From: Litoribacterium kuwaitense
Lineage (GTDB): Bacteria; Bacillota; Bacilli; Bacillales; DSM-28697
DNA length: 36,462 nt
Direction: 5' to 3'
NCBI RefSeq assembly: GCF_011058155.1
Contig: NZ_JAALFC010000034.1
Location: forward strand, 1 to 36,462
Below are positions 1 through 7,678 of the stretch, one piece after another. The notes below the pieces were generated by a model. It was not told where the DNA came from, did no database searches, and worked only from the letters and a program-made list of their open reading frames with translations. Numbering within the stretch: the stretch's first letter is position 1; each line of letters begins with the position of its first letter. The position numbers were made by a program, and so were the translations under genes.

Positions 1-145
1 TATTGTATTTCTTGCCTAACTTTACAAACATGCCTTTTGCATAGTCAGACATGTCGTCGTCAAAGACTTTTCTACGGTATTTAACAACGAATACAAGGTG
101 GTAGTACATCAGAAATACTGAATGATTATTACTATCTAATTCCAT
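1..145 (-). CDS. tnpA: IS200/IS605-family Y1 transposase TnpA, N-terminal part
   Basis: Only the first 48 codons are in the window, on the minus strand. The protein begins MELDSNNHSVFLMYYHLVFV and continues with a VKYRRKVF segment typical of the N-terminus of single-strand-acting Y1 (HUH) transposases, which excise and insert the element as single-stranded DNA. The HUH histidines and the catalytic tyrosine are mostly beyond the visible part. The ATG at 145 follows an AAAGGGTGA ribosome binding site at suitable spacing. The family call is firm; intactness cannot be judged. Confidence 0.8.
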   Translation of the reverse strand, partial: MELDSNNHSVFLMYYHLVFVVKYRRKVFDDDMSDYAKGMFVKLGKKYN

Positions 146-299
146 CCAAATATCACCCTTTCTTTTGTATAAGACTGATGATATCATAGCACAAAAAAGA
201 AACAACTTTTGGGCTGACGCCTAACCGACATTCATCTCCCACTTACTCATTGGAAAGTCCTACACATTCCTTGAAGTGGGAGTCTTCTGTCAGAAAACG
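1..299 (-). mobile_element. IS200/IS605-family element, left end, truncated by window edge
   Basis: This is the left end of an IS200/IS605-type element whose body runs off the window. On the minus strand the end is a subterminal hairpin, with complementary arms TCCCACTT and AAGTGGGA at about 236-282, followed by a promoter-like AT-rich stretch and the start of tnpA. The outer boundary is placed at 299 because the minus strand reads TTTAT immediately before CGTTTTCTG. The remnant at 25662-26008 has a matching boundary, TTTAA before CGTTTTTAG, and TTTAT/TTTAA-like target motifs are known for this family. Whether a tnpB follows cannot be seen. Confidence 0.75.
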
Positions 300-304
300 A
301 TAAA
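300..304 (-). other. putative IS200/IS605 target motif (TTTAT)
   Basis: The minus strand reads TTTAT directly outside the element boundary. IS200/IS605 elements insert 3' of a short specific tetra- or pentanucleotide that is also the TnpB target-adjacent motif. The same position in the remnant near 26009 reads TTTAA. Assignment is by comparison of two copies in this window only. Confidence 0.45.
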
Positions 305-374
305 GTTTACAATGTGAGTTGATTGGGAACAAAAAGAACAAGTGTTTAAAAAAACGCTAATGGAGGTTCTTGAC

Positions 375-1211
375 ATGTTATACAAAGGAAAAGAGCTTGA
401 ATCTTACAAACTTGGTGCAACGGATGGTGATATCGGAAAGATCGAAGACTTTTACTTCGATGAAAGCCAGTTTGTTGTTCGTTATATCGTTGCCGATACA
501 AGAACGTGGTTTTTTGGCGGTGAGGTTCTTTTAAGCCCTGAAGCATTCCAAAAAGTGGATCCCTCAGATAGGATCGTTCATGTTAATTTGACGAAAGATC
601 AAATTAAGGATAGTCCAAAACCAAACCAAGAACAGCCGATCAACAGACAGTTTGAGAAAGATTTAAGTGATTTTCATGGATGGCGATATTATTGGCTGAG
701 CGCTGGAGGGGCAGGTGCTGGATATAATACGCCAGGCACAGGCGCTCCTGGACCAGTCGTCCCCGTTGCCCCGGTCCCGGAAGAAGCAGGAAGTCATTCG
801 CAACGCAACCTTGATGAAACTGTCGATGAAACACATGAAGGGTATGAAGAAAAAGAGCTTGAAGAGCATCTTCAACATGAAAATAGTCAGCTGCAAAGTA
901 TGGATGACTTAAAAGGATACGAAGTGCATGTGAAAGAAGGATACGTCGGGAAGATCGATGACATGATTTTAGAAGATGGTACATGGAAAATCCGCTACCT
1001 CGTCGTCGACGTCGGAATAGGGATTGATACGAAGCTCGTGTTAATCTCTCCTGATTGGGTGAAAGAAATTAGCTGGATCGACCAAACGATCACTGCACCC
1101 CTTGAGCATGACTTAGTTGAACATGCGCCGGTATTTGAAGAAGACCAGCCGCTCACGAGAGAATATGAAGAAAAGCTCTATGATTACTATAACCAACAGC
1201 GATATTGGTAA
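375..1211 (+). CDS. two-domain PRC-barrel protein
   Basis: This 278-residue protein has two PRC-barrel modules, the fold found in RimM and photosynthetic reaction-centre H subunits. The first is at about residues 4-75 (LGATDGDIGKIEDFYFD) and the second at about 176-240 (GYVGKIDDMILEDGTWKIRY). A Gly/Pro-rich linker at about 110-140 and an acidic stretch separate them. Each barrel is followed by a similar tail, QPINRQFEKDLSDF and QPLTREYEEKLYDYY, both ending in an aromatic YYW or RYW motif, so the gene looks like an internal duplication. ATG 375 is preferred over ATG 342 because GGAGG lies 7 bases upstream. No signal peptide or membrane segment is seen. Bacillaceae proteins of this kind are generally uncharacterised, sometimes stress-related; function here is unknown. 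Confidence 0.85.
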   Translation: MLYKGKELESYKLGATDGDIGKIEDFYFDESQFVVRYIVADTRTWFFGGEVLLSPEAFQKVDPSDRIVHVNLTKDQIKDSPKPNQEQPINRQFEKDLSDFHGWRYYWLSAGGAGAGYNTPGTGAPGPVVPVAPVPEEAGSHSQRNLDETVDETHEGYEEKELEEHLQHENSQLQSMDDLKGYEVHVKEGYVGKIDDMILEDGTWKIRYLVVDVGIGIDTKLVLISPDWVKEISWIDQTITAPLEHDLVEHAPVFEEDQPLTREYEEKLYDYYNQQRYW

Positions 1212-1219
1212 GAAACATG

Positions 1220-1244
1220 CCCCCCTCTCTTTGGAAGAGGGGGG
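1220..1244 (+). terminator. hairpin after the PRC-barrel gene
   Basis: A GC-rich stem (CCCCCCTCT paired with AGAGGGGGG) begins 9 bases after the stop codon. There is no clear T-run after it, so termination may be weak. Confidence 0.5.
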
Positions 1245-1271
1245 TAGTCGGTTGTATAGCTGTCTACGTAC

Positions 1272-1601
1272 TTAGAAGAAAACTTGAATCGTATTCAAAA
1301 CAATTCCTAGCACAAAGATAACTATATACATCCAGATAAATACTTGCGACAAAATGAAACCTGCGCGTGCAAATAAATCTTTCTTATATCTCTTTCCAAT
1401 GAACCAGGCCAACAGGAAAAGTAGTACACCAGCATATGCATAATAATTTGAGAGACCGATAGGCTTTAACAGATACTCCCCTAAAATCACACCTCGATTA
1501 AACGAAAGATGATTAAACAAAGCAGCAAAAACGACGATGACTAATGAAATACTGCCTAACCCAAAAGACTTCTTCTCTAAAGCTATCAATTTCACACCCA
1601 T
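1272..1601 (-). CDS. small integral membrane protein
   Basis: About 109 residues with three hydrophobic segments: one near residues 17-33 (ISLVIVVFAALF), one near 55-70 (YAYAGVLLFLLAWFIG) and one near 84-108 (VFIWMYIVIFVLGIVL). A basic KRYKK loop lies between the last two. I do not recognise the family. The start is ambiguous: GTG 1604, ATG 1601 and GTG 1595 lie close together, and the GGGGTGA upstream gives the best spacing for GTG 1595. The gene is convergent with the PRC-barrel gene and transcribed separately. Confidence 0.6.
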   Translation of the reverse strand: MGVKLIALEKKSFGLGSISLVIVVFAALFNHLSFNRGVILGEYLLKPIGLSNYYAYAGVLLFLLAWFIGKRYKKDLFARAGFILSQVFIWMYIVIFVLGIVLNTIQVFF

Positions 1602-1811
1602 CACCCCAAAACTTCATTGATCACCTGATCATCAAACTACTTAACAACTGTCCATTATATGGGTTATATTCCATAAATATTCGACAATTCCCTTTAATTC
1701 CCTTACACTTTATCTTCAGAGGATGACATCGTTTAGCGTGCCCTATATGCCTTTAGCACGACGATTCTCTTTCTTAGATCGATCCATGTTAAAAGTAAGC
1801 ATAAAAAACCT

Positions 1812-2444
1812 TCATACCCCCGCATTACGGTTGGTAGAAGGCTTCTGCTTTAAGCGGTCAAGCACGACAGCGACTTCGGCACGTGTGACTGACTTATTGG
1901 GATGGAACGTTTGATCTGAGTATCCTGTTAGGTAACCGGATAAGCTCACCTTGTTTATCGCTTCAACTGCCCAAAACCCTGAAGGAACGTCTGAATAAAC
2001 GATGGTTTCATCACCTTCATTTTCAGGGATAAGGCGGCTCACCATTTGTGCCAATTCTGCTCGCGTCATTTCCCGATTCGGCCTAAATTTGTCAGCAGTT
2101 GCTCCTTTCATTAATCCTACACTTGAACTGTATTGTATCGCATCAAATGCCCAATGAAACGTAGGAACGTCCGTATAAGCTAAGGCAGATTGCTGTTTAG
2201 GAAGCTGTTCAAATGCCCGAGACATAATTGTCGCCATCTCTGCACGTGTCACCTTCCTATTGACACCAAAGCTTCCATCGACGTATCCCTTCATCCAGCC
2301 TTGTTCAATGACGTCATTTAATTCATCCTCAGCCCAATGCCCATTGACATCTGTTAAGGGGGCCGCATCAACGCGCTGCATATGTATTACGATGAGTGCC
2401 AGGCAAACAAGCGCTGATAATCCCCATTGAATCCTTGGCTGCAT
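1812..2444 (-). CDS. SLH-domain exported protein
   Basis: This 210-residue exported protein consists almost entirely of three S-layer homology domains, at about residues 30-72, 88-130 and 150-195. Each carries the usual pattern of a W(A/F)xxAI-like start and a TRAE motif (VTRAEMATIM, MTRAELAQMV, VTRAEVAVVL). SLH triplets anchor proteins non-covalently to pyruvylated secondary cell-wall polymer. An N-terminal signal peptide (about 1-27, ending RVDAA) precedes them. No other catalytic or structural domain is present, so it may be a free-standing wall-binding unit or the remains of a larger protein. ATG 2444 is chosen because AAAGGGG lies upstream and the signal peptide starts there. Confidence 0.85.
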   Translation of the reverse strand: MQPRIQWGLSALVCLALIVIHMQRVDAAPLTDVNGHWAEDELNDVIEQGWMKGYVDGSFGVNRKVTRAEMATIMSRAFEQLPKQQSALAYTDVPTFHWAFDAIQYSSSVGLMKGATADKFRPNREMTRAELAQMVSRLIPENEGDETIVYSDVPSGFWAVEAINKVSLSGYLTGYSDQTFHPNKSVTRAEVAVVLDRLKQKPSTNRNAGV

Positions 2445-2595
2445 TTCACTTTTCCCCTTTCGCACATGCGTATCCATTTCCAAATCGCAAAAACAAAGCT
2501 CTTACCAATGTAAATTCGACATCCGTTATGCATTTTCTGAGTATGTTATGAAGACTTTTTAGTGTCATCACCAAAATGACATGGCTTTTTAACGT

Positions 2596-2631
2596 CGTAA
2601 AAGAGCCCTGATGTCACACGGCTCTTTTACG
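2596..2631 (-). terminator. 12-bp perfect stem hairpin
   Basis: Perfect complementary arms CGTAAAAGAGCC and GGCTCTTTTACG are separated by a 12-base loop, in the gap between the SLH gene and the aminotransferase gene. Either strand could use it; it lies upstream of the SLH gene start and downstream of the aminotransferase gene. The whole gap 2445-2781 holds only this hairpin and the one at 2695-2760. Confidence 0.55.
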
Positions 2632-2694
2632 AACATCGATTTCATTGTCAAGGAAAGGCGCTGCATTTGCAATATGTCTCTGTACATAAAGTTT

Positions 2695-2760
2695 GCTCCT
2701 CCTCAGGCACCATAGATAAAGCAAGAACTCTTTCTCTATCTATTCCCTTTTGAGAGGAGC
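2695..2760 (-). terminator. long branched hairpin downstream of the aminotransferase gene
   Basis: Outer arms GCTCCTCCTCA and TGAGAGGAGC (one bulge) enclose a second small stem (AGATAAAG near 2714, CTTTCTCTATCT near 2730). It begins 22 bases after the stop of the minus-strand aminotransferase gene, so it may terminate that transcript. Confidence 0.4.
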
Positions 2761-2781
2761 TTTTAAACCTCATCAGTGCAT

Positions 2782-3984
2782 TCACGAAGGAAATACGGTT
2801 TCTCTCGTTTCATTAATGACTGCCACTAATCGACGCATCCCTTCCTCGATCAGTTCAGGCTTTGCATGTGTAAAGTTCAGGCGCAGTGTGCTTTCGTTTG
2901 CATTGGATACATAAAACGGAGATCCAGGCACAAAAGCCACTCCTTTTTCAACTGCTTGCGGTAACAACGCTGCAGTATTTACATGAGAAGGCATGCGTAC
3001 CCAGAAAAACATACCACCTCGTGGCTCAACGTAGTCTAGCCCTTCCAATTGAATGCTGTCTAATAAATCTTTCATAACGAGCATCCGTTCCTTATACGCA
3101 TGGCAAAGAGATTCAATGTGTCCGTCTAAATCAAAGTCGTTCATTAAGTTGACCATAGCTACTTGCGAAAGGGTGTTTGTGTGTAAATCCGTTGCCTGCT
3201 TCGCCTGTGCCATCATACGGATCATTTGAAACGGACCGACAATCCAGCCGATACGCAACGCGGGTGCTACTGTTTTTGAAAAAGTGCTCGTATATAGCAC
3301 ATATTTATTTTCATCATCAAGCGCGGCAATTGGCGTATAGCTGCCTTGCCCTTCAAATTGAATGTCGCCATATGGGTCATCTTCAAAAATAACGACTTGA
3401 TGCTTTTTAGCGATGTTTAACAGTGATTTTCTCCGCTCTAACGACCACATTTTTCCTTCTGGATTTGAAAAGGTCGGTACAACGTATACACATTTAGGCT
3501 TTAATCGTTTCACTTTATCCTCAAGATCTTCCAAGTCCATGCCATCGTCATCAGAGACGACTGGTACAACACGAACCTCATACGATTCAAACACTTGTAG
3601 AGCGGCTAAGTACGTAGGATTTTCAGTAAGTACAATATCTCCTGGATTAAACATCACTCTTGCAAAAAGGTCAATGGCCTGCTGTGAACCTGAAGTCACT
3701 AAGACATGATCACTCGAACGCTGAATGCCTTTAAGCTTCATGCGGTTAGCTAAACATTCGCGTAAAGGTCGATGTCCTTCAGTTTCTCCATATTGCAACG
3801 CTTTATTATCACCTGCGGTCAAAGCTTTGTGAAACGCATTTCTCATCGCCTCCACAGGAAACATGTCTTCATCTGGCAAACCTCCTGCAAACGAGATGAC
3901 CTCTCCCTTATTAACGACCTTCAAGATATCCCTTACCGCAGAAGATTGCATATAACGCACACGTTGCGCAAATCCGTATTTCAC
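2782..3984 (-). CDS. PLP-dependent aminotransferase, class I/II (2-aminoadipate-transaminase-like)
   Basis: This fold-type I aminotransferase has about 400 residues. The Schiff-base lysine is K237 in STFSKTVAPALRIGW. The phosphate-binding region is VTSGSQQAIDL (about 96-106), the NP(T)G-equivalent motif reads NPEG at 174-177, and the PLP ring contacts are EDDPYG at 201-206. The R244 side of the active site (LRIGW) is present. It is closest in pattern to the MocR-like aminotransferase group (LysN, KynT, YdcR catalytic half) but lacks a fused winged helix. Substrate is not deducible. The reading frame stays open upstream to 4221, but family members start at M(K)Y.FA.R...M.SS; GTG 3984 (MKYGFAQRV) fits this, with GGTG six bases upstream. 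Confidence 0.85.
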   Translation of the reverse strand: MKYGFAQRVRYMQSSAVRDILKVVNKGEVISFAGGLPDEDMFPVEAMRNAFHKALTAGDNKALQYGETEGHRPLRECLANRMKLKGIQRSSDHVLVTSGSQQAIDLFARVMFNPGDIVLTENPTYLAALQVFESYEVRVVPVVSDDDGMDLEDLEDKVKRLKPKCVYVVPTFSNPEGKMWSLERRKSLLNIAKKHQVVIFEDDPYGDIQFEGQGSYTPIAALDDENKYVLYTSTFSKTVAPALRIGWIVGPFQMIRMMAQAKQATDLHTNTLSQVAMVNLMNDFDLDGHIESLCHAYKERMLVMKDLLDSIQLEGLDYVEPRGGMFFWVRMPSHVNTAALLPQAVEKGVAFVPGSPFYVSNANESTLRLNFTHAKPELIEEGMRRLVAVINETRETVFPS

Positions 3985-4135
3985 TTCAAACACCAGCTTT
4001 CTGTATGATAGAACTTTTTCTAGTCTTATTATCCGTCGAAAATTCTGACAATATACACGTAAAAAAGGCTGCTTGTCGTCAACACATCCTTCTTTCATGT
4101 AGAGCATTAAAGGTCGAGCGAATAAAAAACCATGT

Positions 4136-4165
4136 GAATTGTGTCCCTTTATTGTAACACAATTC
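4136..4165 (-). promoter_or_regulatory. 9-bp perfect inverted repeat around a -10-like TACAAT
   Basis: The arms GAATTGTGT and ACACAATTC are separated by 12 bases that include, on the minus strand, TACAAT. It lies about 150 bases upstream of the aminotransferase start and just after the preceding gene's stop codon. It could be an operator overlapping the promoter or an RNA hairpin in the leader. No -35 box is clear. Confidence 0.4.
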
Positions 4166-4198
4166 ATCATGGTCGTGTGTATAGATTTATCGATTGTC

Positions 4199-5793
4199 TT
4201 ATTTATCCATTGTTTCAACACTAATGGCTAGCGGCGTACTTGATCCACCGGCATGCATGAGGTCAAATTCCAGCACGGTCTCTCCTTGAGAAACGGTTTG
4301 TCGATAAATTAAAATGGACTCTTTCATCGGGTTCGTCAACGGAATGACGAAAGTACCTGCTCTTGTCTTTAACACACCTGAATAATTTCCTCCACGTGGA
4401 TTCAACTGTACTTCGACGACCTCTGTGCCTGGCGTCGTTTTCTTTACAGGAATACGAACACGATATACAGCACCAAAATGTCCAATATTCGCTTGCGTCA
4501 GCTCAGGAATTGTACTGTCTTCTTTAGACATGAGGTTATCTGTGACACCGTTTGAGATCATATATGACTTCGTAGGCGCTCCAACCCGATATTCTGGAAA
4601 TGTCGATTGAATCGTACTTCCCGGCCATGTGCCACGAGGATGGCGACGATAATCTAACGGAAGGATATCTCCTTTAATCTCCTCAAGACCATCAGACGAT
4701 GATTTTGATACGACCGTTCGCAAACGGTAATTGAGTGGACCTTCACCTTTTTTGGCAACAGTTAAATCGTGGATGAAGCTGACGAGTTGATCTGGTCGAA
4801 CGCGAAAGCTGTCAAGCACAAGCGTTTCTCCTGGTTTAACCACTTCATCTTCCGTCGGCTTGTTGACTAATTGGTCTGTCATTGCCTCTACCGTAAGAGG
4901 AATACCAACATCCTTCATTGGTTGGGACATACGGCCGATTTTTGTCGTTCCTCTTATTTCGTTAATGGATAAGCTGTTTTCTGTTGATAAGTTTTCAATG
5001 GTAATACCGATAAAAATATCTTCAGCAATTCGATTTAATGATAACCAAAAAAGCGATGGTCTTGTGTCCGCTGTGTTTCATCTGTGATCGTATCTTCCCA
5101 TAGCACTCCTTCATCTTCTTTGACTGTCATATGAGAGATGACTTCTGGGTTATCACTGACAAACATACGTCGGTCATCAACGAACTCAGCATTTTCGGTA
5201 TACACAGCTCTCCGAACAGGCGCTTCTAGCTTCGGGAGCACAGGAAGCCCGTGCAGCCTTGTAAATTCATGGTCGGGAGGCTCTTCAGCTGTTGGCTGTT
5301 CATCTAATTTTGTATCGAGTGTAATACGGTAATTTTCTTTTTCCCATGAGATTGTAAAATCGAACACTTCTGCTGCTTGACGTAACGAAACAAACGTATG
5401 TCCCTCATAAATAACAGCTGGTGTATCAATCCGTTCTTGAACTCCATCATAATAGGCTTCGTATTCACCTGGTTCAATTTTCATTTCATGCTCTTGATTT
5501 TGAATTGTCACTTCATAAGCTTCCTGATCCCACGACACTCTCCAGCCGAAGAGCTCTGACATTGCGCGGAGTGGCAACATTGTTCGCCCATTTAAGTTGT
5601 AAACCTCGTATTCTAAAACAGCCTCATTTCCATCAATTTCAAGTTCAAGAAAAACAGGCTTCATTTTTTCTTTTAATTCTGTCTGTGTCCACGGCTGCGC
5701 ACGGTTATGTTCATCATCTACAGCTGCAGCCGCAGGAACCGATAATGTCAAGCCTAGACCAAGGGCTAATATAGCCGAAAAAACTTTTCTCAT
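4199..5793 (-). pseudogene. exported protein with copper-amine-oxidase-N-like repeats, frameshifted
   Basis: Two minus-strand frames together make one protein of about 530 residues. The first starts at ATG 5793 (AAGGAG upstream) with a signal peptide (MRKVFSAILALGLGLTLSVP, then AAAA). Two stalk-like copper amine oxidase N-terminal repeats follow (NGRTMLPLRAMSELFGW and EGHTFVSLRQAAEVFDF), folds that in Firmicutes usually serve in wall or extracellular proteins rather than catalysis. This frame stops at 5035. The other frame is open from before that point (FWLSLNRIAEDIFIG) through ATG 4930 to 4199. The switch lies at a run of six A on the plus strand near 5045-5052. The second half (about 243 residues beyond ATG 4930) has no family I recognise. 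Sequencing error, slippage or true inactivation are all possible. Confidence 0.75.
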
Positions 5794-6155
5794 CTCCGTT
5801 TTCTCCTTCTCCTCACAAAATAAGGGGACGCTGTTCATTTTTCTATCTTCCCCTAACGAAATACCTTCTACCCCTATGTAGCTTAACCAACTGGCCCGTG
5901 TGGAGACGCCAATCTCCTCAAATAGCCAAAGCAAAAAACGCCTGAGTAGACGCGCGTTGCCCTCCTTTCAACCTTGCGGATCATTTGCGCACAGCTTTCG
6001 AGTCATTCAAATCAATGTGCTCTACTCTATATATTCGATCACAATATATATTTTCTTTCCGATCTTTGCCTAATTAAGAAAATTATTGAGAATTCATGAA
6101 GTGAGCATGTACAATCATATCAAAGAATACATTGCTTTTAAAAGGAGGACGCTTT
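5794..6155. other. divergent intergenic region between the exported-protein gene and the SDR gene
   Basis: 362 bases. Reading leftward, an open frame with a TTG start extends from 5934 into the exported-protein gene, but it lacks a good ribosome binding site there and the signal peptide begins at 5793, so I treat it as leader. A small GGAGA/TCTCC stem lies near 5900-5916. The AT-rich stretch around 6028-6055 probably holds the leftward promoter. The rightward promoter is listed separately. Confidence 0.4.
6086..6115 (+). promoter_or_regulatory. sigma-A-type promoter of the SDR gene
   Basis: TTGAGA and TACAAT are spaced by 18 bases, ending 40 bases before the SDR start codon. Confidence 0.5.
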
Positions 6156-6932
6156 ATGAAACGCCGTGTTGCGATCATTACAGGGGGAGCTTCAGGAATC
6201 GGGAAGGCAACTTCTCTTAAATTAAGTAGTGAAGGATATGACCTTGCGCTTTTTGACGCGGACAACGAGAGGCTTACCGAGACGTTGCAGGAACTAACGC
6301 ATCATCACACCCAACATATCGGGTGTTGTATTGATGTATCATCCGACGTCGAAGTTCAACGCGCTGTAAATGAGGTTGCCGAGCATTTTGGTCACATCGA
6401 TGCTGTATTTGCGAATGCAGGCGTGAACGGTACTTTTGCACCAATAGAAAACCTGACTGCTGCTGATTGGAACCATACGATGCAGACCAATCATAAGAGC
6501 GCTTTCTTAATAACAAAATATACGATCCCTTACTTAAAAAAGACGCAAGGAGCGATTGTGTATACGAGCTCAGTCAATGGAACGCGTAATTTTAATAATG
6601 TCGGTGCTTCAATTTACAGCAGTTCTAAAGCTGCACAAGTCGCATTTATGAAAATGGCTGCTTTAGAGCTTGGTAGCTATGGCATTCGTGTCAATGCTGT
6701 CTGTCCGGGAGCTATTCAAACGAACATTCATGAGCGAACCGATCATAAGAGTGAGCAGTTAAAAAAGGTTACCGCCCCTGTTGAATTTCCAAATGGCCCT
6801 CACGTTCTCACAAACGGTGCCGCTCCCGCTGAAAAAGTAGCAGACGTCGTAAGCTTCCTTTTTTCCGAGCAATCTGCCCACATCTCGGGAACGGACATTT
6901 ATGTCGATGGGGCAGATTCATTGTTATATTAG
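6156..6932 (+). CDS. short-chain dehydrogenase/reductase (SDR)
   Basis: This 258-residue classical SDR binds NAD(P)H through TGGASGIG (residues 9-16) and NAG (87-89). It has the structural N112 and the catalytic S-Y-K set S138/S139, Y154 and K158 (YSSSK). The C-terminal GTDIYVDGADSL is the usual SDR cofactor/tetramer end. The substrate cannot be read from the sequence; the family includes 3-oxoacyl-ACP reductases, glucose dehydrogenases and many sugar or alcohol dehydrogenases. ATG 6156 is chosen because AAAGGAGG stands upstream; an in-frame ATG at 6132 lacks a site. It is a single-gene unit with its own promoter. Confidence 0.9.
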   Translation: MKRRVAIITGGASGIGKATSLKLSSEGYDLALFDADNERLTETLQELTHHHTQHIGCCIDVSSDVEVQRAVNEVAEHFGHIDAVFANAGVNGTFAPIENLTAADWNHTMQTNHKSAFLITKYTIPYLKKTQGAIVYTSSVNGTRNFNNVGASIYSSSKAAQVAFMKMAALELGSYGIRVNAVCPGAIQTNIHERTDHKSEQLKKVTAPVEFPNGPHVLTNGAAPAEKVADVVSFLFSEQSAHISGTDIYVDGADSLLY

Positions 6933-7020
6933 CTACTCTTCGATAAATAAAAAGGATCCAAAAACAGGTCTTTTTTCGCTAATCTGCTTCATCTAGTGTC
7001 TTCTTTAGTTGTTGAAGATT

Positions 7021-7042
7021 GTTCAACAATCGCACCCGTTTG
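7021..7042 (+). repeat. imperfect direct repeat, copy 1 (flanks the methyltransferase gene)
   Basis: GTTCAACAATCGCACCCGTTTG matches 7657-7678 at 19 of 22 positions. It overlaps a 15-base palindrome, GATTGTTCAACAATC, at 7017-7031. Confidence 0.65.
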
Positions 7043-7043
7043 C

Positions 7044-7655
7044 TTACTTAGATGTTTCAATATGTTTCCCTTTTTTAATGGCAAGTAGGTGAAATTCTGC
7101 GTTAGCCTCACTGTACTCAGTATAAACATCAGTTAATGTTTCCCATTCGTATGGAGACTCATTAATAATCTTTTTAAAAGTCTTTTCACGTGCATATCCT
7201 TTTAAAATACAGTTTACGAAAACTCCACCTTCTTTGAGTTCGGTTAGTATTTTGTTTACAAACTCGGTCTCTCTTTGTAAATCATTTTTATAAAAATGTA
7301 ACATTGAATCTAATAATACAATATCAATGTCCTTGGATATCGGAAAGTCATATACGTTATCTACTATGCCTTCAACATCTATATTTCTTTTTTTAGCTTC
7401 CTCATTAAGTTGGCCTATCCCTATTGAAGAATGGTCAATTCCAATAACTTTATATCCTAATTCTCCAATGAACAATGAATCTCTTCCTTGCCCACATCCT
7501 AAGTCAAGAGCGATTCCTTTAGGTTGATAATTTGTGAAAAAATCAATGAGACCTGGATATGGATTTCCAAAATAATTAAGCTCTTGGTAATAATCATCGT
7601 ATGCTACTTTTTCATTAAAACCTCCACAATAATAAATCCTATCTATTATTAACAT
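7044..7655 (-). CDS. class I SAM-dependent methyltransferase
   Basis: A Rossmann-fold methyltransferase of about 190-203 residues. The SAM-binding motif I is ALDLGCGQGRDS (about residues 49-60), the acidic motif II residue is in VIGIDHSS, and a DIVLLDSMLHF post-motif IV segment follows. The substrate is unknown; similar genes are often annotated tellurite-resistance-like or generic methyltransferases. The start is uncertain. A strong site (GGAGGTTTTA then ATG) near 7625 leads to ATG AAA AAG TAG, out of frame by one base with the methyltransferase; one extra A would give MKKVAYDDYY. The in-frame ATG 7655 has no ribosome binding site. The gene sits between direct repeats and next to an IS1595 remnant, which suggests acquisition. 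Confidence 0.75.
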   Translation of the reverse strand: MLIIDRIYYCGGFNEKVAYDDYYQELNYFGNPYPGLIDFFTNYQPKGIALDLGCGQGRDSLFIGELGYKVIGIDHSSIGIGQLNEEAKKRNIDVEGIVDNVYDFPISKDIDIVLLDSMLHFYKNDLQRETEFVNKILTELKEGGVFVNCILKGYAREKTFKKIINESPYEWETLTDVYTEYSEANAEFHLLAIKKGKHIETSK

Positions 7656-7656
7656 A

Positions 7657-7678
7657 GTTCATCAATCTGACCCGTTTG
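7657..7678 (+). repeat. imperfect direct repeat, copy 2
   Basis: GTTCATCAATCTGACCCGTTTG, 19 of 22 identical to 7021-7042. It abuts the left terminal inverted repeat of the IS1595-family remnant, so it may be part of an element end rather than an independent cassette boundary. Confidence 0.6.

Noticed and set aside
3985-4221. N-terminal extension of the aminotransferase to 4221
   Set aside because: The extra 79 residues match nothing expected of the family and overlap the inverted repeat; family members begin at the MKYGFAQRV position.
5794-5934. N-terminal extension of the exported protein to 5934
   Set aside because: It would bury the signal peptide inside the protein, and the TTG start has no ribosome binding site.
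5940-6060. Cyclic-di-GMP or other riboswitch in the leader of the exported-protein gene
   Set aside because: There are small GC stems, but no conserved core of any riboswitch class I know could be matched.
7010-7042. Integron attC-like site
   Set aside because: The palindrome and GTT/AAC ends are suggestive, but there is no integrase gene and no array; kept only as a direct-repeat observation.
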